From Porodaedalea pini (lineage: Eukaryota > Basidiomycota > Agaricomycetes > Hymenochaetales > Hymenochaetaceae), in NCBI GenBank assembly GCA_002794775.1, contig NBAY01000012.1, positions 563,001 through 627,000 of the forward strand: a stretch of 64,000 bases of DNA, written 5' to 3'. Position numbers and translations under genes: made by a program. The notes beneath the pieces were generated by a model. That model worked only from the letters and a program-made list of their open reading frames with translations, was not told where the DNA came from and searched no databases. This document shows positions 57,020 through 64,000 of the stretch, piece after piece (within the stretch, counting starts at the first letter, position 1; each line of letters begins with the position of its first letter).

Positions 57020-57880
57020 GACTGAGGTGAGAGATTGTGTCGCGGCGCCAAGAGCTAGTACCGCTGCGAGTCAGCGCCGATCTGCGATTCCGTCCGAGGC
57101 GATGTTTGGTATGTTAGCTCCTGAGTGACTCAGGAGAGAAGGACTAGAACGCCGACACCATTCTCTCCACGGTATCCAGCGCCTGCATGGAATCCATTGT
57201 CAATGAAGTGTAGAAAAGCGAAGACGAGGAACGCACATTCAAAATCGCAAATGCTCAGCATACGCATCGACACCGTGACGTGCCGCCGCCCTCAGTGGTT
57301 CAGAAAAGTAATATGTGAGATGACGTGGTGGGCAGTTCACCTTTGCATGCCGTGGAGTCCTGCACATGTAGATCACTGCACACCCATCCTCCTTGCGGTA
57401 TGTCACCAAATTTGAGCTTCGGGGTGGCATACTGTCACAATCAGTGATCCAATCCAAGCTCTCTCAACAGACTTGATTACTCACGTCTGCGTCCAGCGGT
57501 CTCCAATACGCGACCACCCTCTCCGACTGCCGCGTGTGCATACCAGTATAGTGGGGTGGGAGGATCGAAGACAGGATGGTAATGTTCACGCCGAAGGGCT
57601 TATTCGTCAGTTTACGCGTCGCGCGGATCGCCTCACGCAAAACATCGGATGCAGTGTTGGCTGCGCGAGTGCGGTCAGCAGTGCCTAAGAATAAATTATC
57701 GTCATTCGTACGGTAAATTTGCTAAGATCTAAAGCATATACGCACCGAGCCTGCCTGCGTTCGATACGGTTGCTGCCACACCCTGCAGCAACATCTAAGT
57801 CTTTGCATTCCCTTACTTCCGGAACTTAGCTAGATGCACCACTGCATACCGCCCTGGATGACAGGCTTGTTGACCGAAGT
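57020..57880 (-). pseudogene. Nitronate monooxygenase (2-nitropropane dioxygenase) pseudogene
   Basis: Fragments in the right order but in shifted frames match the FMN-binding nitronate monooxygenase barrel. VNKPVIQGGMQWC (about 57870-57835) is followed by VAATVSNAGRLG (about 57790-57750), SDVLREAIRATRKLTNKPFG and VNITILSSILPP (about 57650-57555). Then come VIYMCRTPRHAK (about 57375-57340), LSICDFECA (about 57265-57235), and a GYRGENGVGVLVLLS-like remnant (about 57165-57120). The last is IASDGIADRR with a stop before LAAVLALGAA (about 57100-57040). At least two frameshifts and an in-frame stop exclude a working enzyme. Intact enzymes detoxify alkyl nitronates. Confidence 0.75.
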
Positions 57881-58039
57881 CACTGAGAAATAGCATATAG
57901 AAAAATAGTGATGACACGTACACCCTTATTCCTAGAAGGTTTGTGAGCTTCTTTCGATCAAATCTGCAAACTAGCCTGTATCCGTAATGGTCACAACTCA
58001 AATATGTGGAAGTCAATCTTGTCGATAAACATCCCGGCA

Positions 58040-58696
58040 ATCGAGATTAGGCTGATTCCCGAGGGAGAGCGAAGCTAAGCTCTAACGTCTGCTCATAAGT
58101 TAGTTTAGTTAGAAGCTGATCAGATAGAATCGACGGAAATAAGTATTATACGTCCCAATTCCATTCACTACCACGGTATACAACAGAATGCTTACAATTT
58201 GAAGAGGTGCTGCATCCATAACGGGGCGTTGTGCATGCATAACGAGACTTACAATATACTCTTTCATGGAAGTTCAACGAAGCCAAGCGAACCCGTCGAC
58301 TTCTCGAGCGATGCGATCCAGATTGGTTGAGACTGAGTCAAATAGTTGCTGTTCTGCTGTGTATTAGGAACTCCGTCCCATTCACAGACCTTGAACTTCT
58401 GGAACGAGAAGATGCATCCGCATAAGTACAGATACAAACGAACTACGAGAAACAGTTGTTGGATGACATTGGGTAGTATCAACTTGAACTCGAACCCAAC
58501 GTCTTGCACGTTAAAAGTGACGACCCTGACTTTAGTTTATGGCGCGTCGAGACGCATCGCATCCATCATCGCATGGAGTGATAGGCTCACGTCTCGAGAT
58601 ATATAAACAGCGTATATTCTTGTGTGCTCCAGTACAGTTTCCTTCAAATACGGCAAGCGTAGACGATGACAGAACGACCTAGCAAAGTTGCAGATA
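58040..58696. other. Intergenic (about 660 bp)
   Basis: Only short frames without similarity are present. This is the 3' flank of the SDR gene and possible promoter remnant of the pseudogene. Confidence 0.4.
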
Positions 58697-59982
58697 TCAG
58701 CCTGCCGAGGGGTTGACGGAGAGGTATCCGCCATCAATGACGAGCTCCTGGCCATTCGTATAGCAGCCTGCGGGGGAGACAAGATAAATGACAGTTCCAG
58801 CCATCTCTTGCGCACTGACCAAGAAGAAAACAATTATAGCAAGATATGCTTAGCAGATCAATGGCGTTGAGTGGATAGATCAGAAATACTAACTTTCCGG
58901 GCCGGCCGGCCGGGACGGGCTGGATGCCCTGTCCGACTTTGTTTGTCTGGTCCACATTACAATCATTGGGATCTGGGATGGTATCCTGCGTCATCTCGGA
59001 CGCGTAAACACCTATGTTTATATATATAGCGTCAGATCAGATAAAGGAGAACGAAGACGCACCAGGTGCAACAGCATTTACTCGTACGGGAACGCCCTTA
59101 AGCGCAAACTCCGTCGCGAGCAAGCGTGTGAGGTGTGACGACGCGGCCTTGCCACTATTGTATGCAAACTAATCGCCCCAAGGACAGCTTTATCAGCAAT
59201 TCACAATGGTGATCGAGGATGCGAGTTAGACGGACGTGGCTCTGCGCAAGCCGCATAATGCCACTGATGCTTGTGATATTGACCACGGTGCTCTGCAGTA
59301 GCTCCGAGTCCTCGGCGCCCTTGGAGAGGAGGCCGAGGAAGGCGGTGGTGACGAAGAAGATGGAGAAGGTGTTGATGCGGTAGAGGTCGCCCCAAGATTC
59401 AAACGATTCGTTGTCGAACAAGGCACGTCCGAGCGTACCCGGATCCTTGTGTTCGGGTGCGGATGGATCATTAAGAAAGGCTGAGACTGGACCTGTCTGG
59501 CCAGAGCTAGAGAATTAATCGGAGAAATGTGTCAGGAGAAACACAAGACAGACAATTAGAGCTTTGGCACACTTGTTGACCAGAATGTGCAGCTTTCCTT
59601 CCCGCTCCTCGATTACCTTCACGCTCTCCAGTATGCTGGCCTTCTCCGTGACGTCCATTTGTAGCCTTGAGGATGTTCCGGTCGGCGTAATTGAGATGGC
59701 TCATTAGGATTGTACTCACGGGTGTAATGATCCAATTGCGTCCGCGCCGAGCGATTTTGCTGCCTTTTCCAACACTTCCGTCCGCCGGCCTGAGATGTAT
59801 ACCTTCGCGCCATTGATTGCAAGTCCCTGTGCAATCATAAGCCCACTGTACACTTTTAAAAACTAAAAGTGTCTGATAATGGAAAGAGCATCATACATTC
59901 CGGTTCCGCCACCTGTCACCAAGGCTATGCGGCCAGTGAGGTTGTAGAGCGCGCCGAACGAAAGTTCGTTGGTCTCAGGCAT
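58697..59982 (-). CDS. Short-chain dehydrogenase/reductase (classical SDR)
   Basis: The multi-exon gene starts [20 protein letters not shown]. It has the cofactor motif VTGGGTGM (T-G-x3-G-x-G type), then [20 protein letters not shown] and [40 protein letters not shown] follows, the catalytic Ser stretch [15 protein letters not shown], and across an intron (about 59247-59182) the active-site [18 protein letters not shown] (Y-x3-K). Then come [17 protein letters not shown] and the C-terminal [20 protein letters not shown]. These are the full features of an NAD(P)(H)-dependent classical SDR. The Arg after VYISG suggests NADP(H) use. Substrate unknown. It lies head-to-tail with the nitronate monooxygenase pseudogene on the same strand. 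Confidence 0.85.
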
Positions 59983-61988
59983 ATCTGGAGAGGCACAGAA
60001 AGGCTTGTCGAAATGGAGACTGTACGAGAGAGACGTTAGCTGTGAATGTAGCTTCAGCTATAGGTATTTGAATGTAAGCCTGGGATGTGACGGTGAAGGG
60101 GACGGAGGATTAACGCAAGCGTGATGATCCAGATAGATAACCCGATAAATTAGGGAAGACAATAGCGATCCATGCATAGGCAGTGGTTCTGGAATAAGGA
60201 TGTCAAGAGATGCAAGGAAAACTTGATATTCACCTGATGAAGGTCAACCTTTGACTTGGATTATGTAAATCGAGGGTAGACGAAGAATCGACGCGTCTCC
60301 TCAAGGCATGTGACTCGACCTGATCTCTGTTCCAGCCTGAGTTTTTGTCTCCTACAGTTTTTCTTTGGACCAAATTGGCTCCTCCGAGCCAAAATCGGGT
60401 GCCACACCGCTATGGGCAGTGGATGAGGCGCACATATGTGTTCCCAACTACTGCGCAAGTCTTTCCTCATGTACGCTAATACTTGATATGAACTACAGAA
60501 AGCATGCAAGCAAGAAAGTAAGAATAGGCAAATACTCCAAACATCGTCGATTGCGCTGCTTTCACGCCTGTCTGACTATACGCCTTCCTCTCATAAGAGT
60601 CATACTACGTGAAAGGCATAATCACACGTGTGAAGTGAAACGCTTTGCATTCATTAGAGAATCATCTAGCTTAACGAACTCTGATAATGCTTACAAGCTG
60701 GCGCAAGGATTAGAGCAGCGGACGAAGAGTACGTCTGCGTGAAATTCGAAGCATGTTAGCATGGGCTTAGAACGGAAAAATATAGACATGTACTCGTGTA
60801 TTCCGCGCTTACTGGTTAGCACTTCTGCCCTCAAATGGAAGCACTCTCACCCTTACGGGTCTTACCCCAAGGACCTCAGAAGAATCTATAATCCATTCTG
60901 TCTCTGCAGAGGGTGGAGCGCAGCATTCTTCACCTGCTAGTACTATCCGCTGCCGTATTTGTGGCGTCGGCGGGTTTGGGGGAGGCAAGGGAGGAATCCT
61001 GATTATAAGCCTAGTAAGGAATCGCTCGGCACCCTACTGGCAGCCAACGTAAATTGAACGGCAATACGAAAGGAGTAAACTAACGGGTAAGGCAAAATTT
61101 ATTAGTAGTGAGTTGGCCATCTGCAATGTTCTGATTACTAGTAGTGCCGTCTACATAGCGTGTCCTTCTCACTTAACTCGACCATCTCCCGCTCGCACTT
61201 TCCGACACCCGAGACTTACAGACAGCAAGCTTTAACTGAAAGAATGTCCAGTGGTAGAGAGCCATTTCTTATTCTTGTTGGACCCCGAGATGAACTGCCT
61301 TTTCGTACTTGTCAGGCTCCCCATCCAAGCCGTCTTCACAACCCGTGTCTACTCCTTCGGATGTAGAGGACAAGGTCAAGCAATGTATACACATATTGGC
61401 ATACATTGGTGTAACGAACACATTCTGACAAATTGATGCAGTAAACGGCCTGAGCAAAGACGAGTACAAAGTAAATATGTACATCACGAAAATGTCTAAA
61501 ATCTTGCACGGGCTTACATAGCCGTAGAAGATAGTAAATTATGTAAATTTTGTATATTATGTACAAGAGAATCTAGCGCACTCTCAAAATGATCAGAAAT
61601 ATACAAGTTGCCGCAAGATCGCCGCAAGTCTGATGCATATTGCCAAGTTAGGTCATACTGATCGTCACTTACAAGAATGGCCGGCCCTGAAGAAATATAG
61701 AAGAGAATACGGCGCAGCTTCAAAATGACATGGGATAATCTTACTTGTGGTTCTTGTCGTGTCTGGTAGAGTTCTTATATAAGGCCTGCAAGTCGTTATA
61801 CGAGACTGGAAGTCTACTGGTTCATTATCACACCATTTAAATAATATAATAATAATGTATTTCTATTGCATCATTTATTGTACAATTGAATTGTTCAAAA
61901 TCGTAGCCGCGTCAAAATTATAGATAAAAGCAAAAGAAGAATAAAGAATCCAGGTTTGACGGTGTCCACAGGCGAAGTGAGGTGCAGG
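59983..61988. other. Gene-free 2-kb region
   Basis: I find no frame with family similarity, RNA gene or TIR-bounded element. Two related short segments (about 61567-61610 and 61702-61745, both with AGAGAAT...CTC/TTCAAAATGA) hint at an old local duplication. Confidence 0.4.
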
Positions 61989-63940
61989 TTATAACTGCGA
62001 CGAGTCGAGCAGGTCCTCGAACCGGAAGTGCATCGCGTACATGTCCATTCGCTCACCGTCCGGCCCCATCCCATCCATCCCACCACCCATCGAGCCCATG
62101 GGACTCATCGACCCCATTGAGCCGAAGGCCGTCCACGGCGGCAGCCCCATGTCCAGTCCGATGTCGATTTCACAGAATACATTCTGACTCTGCGTCTCCT
62201 GGTTCTGACCATGCGAGGAATTTGTGGCAGATTCGTCGCCGTCGCACAGCGTCTGCATCACCCACGCTGGCAAGCCGTAGTCGACCCACTCGCCAGCAAC
62301 TGGCGGATCTAGTGACTCAGGCAGCCCGTGCGGCAATGCGCGCTGACCCGGCACTTGAAGCTGTCCACCTGGCGATTGGCCAGTTGGCGAAGAGAATTGA
62401 CCAGGGAGGAAGAGACGCGAGGACGAGGAGGAAGGAGGTGTTGGTGCGGAAAGCGGGTCACCTGAGGAGGTTGAAGGCTCACTAGGAATGCTGAGCTGCA
62501 TGAGCGCGCGAGGGCGAGGCTTAGCGGCGACAGGCACCTGCTCCTCGTATACCTGAAACATGGAATATCATGCTACGACGAAGGGCAGAAAAACACACCT
62601 GCAAGTTGCTGCCAGCAGCCGAGAAATCGGGGACCTGCCCTGGCATACCGTAGCTCATGGACTGCGGATGCGAGTTCGGGAACTGGAAACCGCTCATTCC
62701 ACCAAATTCCCCCCCTCTTTCCTGGCTGTGGCCATTCATCTGCAACCGCTGCTCGTCTTCGTTGCCCTCGTGCGTCGCAGGCGAGCCAACCGCCGAGCTT
62801 TTGTTCAAACCAGGCGCCGTCTCAAGCAGCCTCGGGATCTTGATTGTAGGAGGCGCAGGCGGGTAGAGGTCGGCTGTCATCGTCGGTGGCCGGTGCACCC
62901 GGTGCGCTCGTCGAACGGCTTCGAGCGGCGATTCTGCGGGAGGACAAAGCTAAGTGGTCCGGGAACCAAGCTTTGGGCTGTCTGAGTCGGGATCTGCGCG
63001 GAAAGCGAGTGTCCGTGTCCATGCCCGTGTCCACCGTGGTGCGAGTGCGAGTAGGAATACGTGTTGAGCAGGCCGGATTCGAGGGAGAAGCTCGCAAGAG
63101 CGTTGCCCGTGTCGATCGTAAGGCTCACTCCTGATCTAGAACCAGACGCGTAAGAGAACAAGGGCATCGAGAGGCTAGCGAGAGTGTCTGACCTTGACCC
63201 TGGCCCTGCGATCCTCCAATTCGCTCATGTCGAAGTCCGCGAGATCCACCATCTCGGCTTCGTGCACGCTACCGCACCCACCATTCGCAGAGCCATACGG
63301 ACCATAGAGAGACCCGTCGGCGGAGAGCGAGTCGAGCTCGCTGAAATCTTCCGAATCGACGGTCGATGCAGATGAGAGGGCACTCATGGTGCTGGTGGTG
63401 CTGGTAGTGGAGCACAAGGAACTGTTGCGGGCACGCGCGCTGGAACCGCGCACACAGCTGCTCGACTTGGTACGGTCACCACGCTCCTTCCCATCCTTCT
63501 CCTTCTTCACCTTCCCGCCCGCCGTCGACTCTGTCTTGCCCTTCTTCTCCTTGACAGTGCGTGTGGGCTGATAGACGTACCAAGCGAGACTGTCCCAGTA
63601 CTTGTGGACTAGAGGCCAGTTAGACGAACTGTCTGTATACAGGGGCTACTCACCAATTTGAGTGGCATGAGCTTATCTGACCTCTGTTTCCATCTACATT
63701 TTGACTAAGATGCTCATTATATCCCAAAGACTGTGTGGACTTACTTTTGATGTGCTTGACAGATTTGCGACCGAGGGAGAGGCAGGCGATGGTGGTGGGA
63801 GAAAGCAAAGTGCAGCGACGCGTCGAGCACGTCTCGACGCGTTTTCTAAGTCCGCATTTTCTAAGTCCGCTAAGTGGTGAATCTTGTCTGATGCTCGTGT
63901 CCACCATCAGCATCCCAACCCTCAAGAATCCACTTATTTA
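61989..63940 (-). CDS. Unidentified Ser/Gly/His-rich protein
   Basis: Several consecutive minus-strand frames appear to belong to one gene. A 5' exon at 63940 or downstream to about 63746 ends ACLSLGRKSVKHIK. After an intron HKYWDSLAWYVYQPTRTVKEK follows (about 63610), then a Lys/Ser-rich stretch and an acidic region (SEDFSELDSLSADGSLYGPY). A His/Gly repeat (HSHHGGHGHGHGHS, about 63050-63010), PPTIKIPRLLETAPGL and a final exon 62550-61989 with Met/Gly repeats (SMGSMSPMGSMGGGMDGMGP) end the protein. The composition suggests a disordered nuclear or regulatory protein. I recognise no domain, and the joins near 62.9 and 63.15 kb are unresolved. The His-rich run could bind metal, but that is only a possibility. 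Confidence 0.5.
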
Positions 63941-64000
63941 ATCAAACAGCTGCATCCGTGTACTCCATCTCTCCTGTTAGTACTGCCTCTACCTTCTCCC

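Noticed and set aside
61982..62485. 167-codon plus-strand Arg/Ser-rich frame
   Set aside because: Antisense to the Met/Gly/Pro-rich last exon of the minus-strand gene.

Overview
The window is eukaryotic nuclear DNA from a filamentous basidiomycete, most likely an agaricomycete (mushroom-forming fungus). The grounds are many short GT-AG introns (about 40-110 nt) with CTAAT/CTGAC-like branch sites, several very small exons, and agaricomycete-type families: a GT90 CAP10-like glycosyltransferase, a WW-like/membrane fusion protein, a HAM1-like protein, an atypical FunK1-like kinase and MYND proteins. There are no operons, ribosome binding sites or CRISPR arrays. Gene models were made by hand from frame continuity, splice signals and family motifs, so exon ends are predictions.

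Layout. 0-1.5 kb: 3' part of a GT90 glycosyltransferase. 1.8-5.1 kb: a transposon-like segment with 17-bp inverted ends, GGAAT-rich subterminal tracts, a large foldback and two broken copies of a cytosolic prolyl-tRNA synthetase gene. 5.4-8.4 kb: a 13-exon WW-like/multi-TM gene (-). 9.3-10.4 kb: BTB protein (-). 10.5 kb: intron-containing tRNA-Glu(UUC) (-). 10.8-11.9 kb: FHA protein of the SNIP1/Pml1 type (+). 12.3-13.8 kb: zinc-finger protein (-). 16-17 kb: MYND protein (+). 17.5-23.8 kb: phospholipase D1 (-). 24.1-24.7 kb: mitoribosomal mS41 (+). 25.3-25.9 kb: small secreted KRE9/KNH-like protein (-). 26.8-27.8 kb: EBP-type sterol isomerase family protein (-). 28.8-30.5 kb: guanine deaminase (+). 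30.7-32.8 kb: atypical kinase (-). 32.9-34 kb: second MYND paralogue (-). 34.4-35.7 kb: V-ATPase subunit d (-). 35.8-38.7 kb: MPS1 kinase (+). 39.4-40.8 kb: DAHP synthase (-). 41.1-41.6 kb: TIM9 (+). 42.6-45.8 kb: nucleotide-sugar-transporter-like domain fused to a putative glycosyltransferase (+). 46-47.5 kb: SUR7/PalI-like (-). 48-48.9 kb: peroxiredoxin (+). 50.9-51.6 kb: MITE-like element. 51.7-53.3 kb: tricarballylate-dehydrogenase-like flavoprotein (+). 53.6-56.2 kb: HAM1-like (-). 57-57.9 kb: nitronate monooxygenase pseudogene (-). 58.7-60 kb: short-chain dehydrogenase (-). 62-63.9 kb: unidentified low-complexity protein (-).

Most genes are unrelated housekeeping functions: splicing, chromosome segregation, vacuolar acidification, mitochondrial import and translation, aromatic amino acid and purine metabolism, and membrane lipids. 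Several are arranged head-to-head with 180-520 bp between start codons (PLD1/mS41, VMA6/MPS1, DAHP synthase/TIM9, PalI/peroxiredoxin). No metabolic cluster or defence island is evident. The unusual content is mobile or structural: the transposon with captured synthetase fragments, a second element with palindromic iterons directly upstream of a flavoprotein gene, the transporter-glycosyltransferase fusion with a predicted 6-nt exon, and the tRNA intron that carries an opposite-strand B box.
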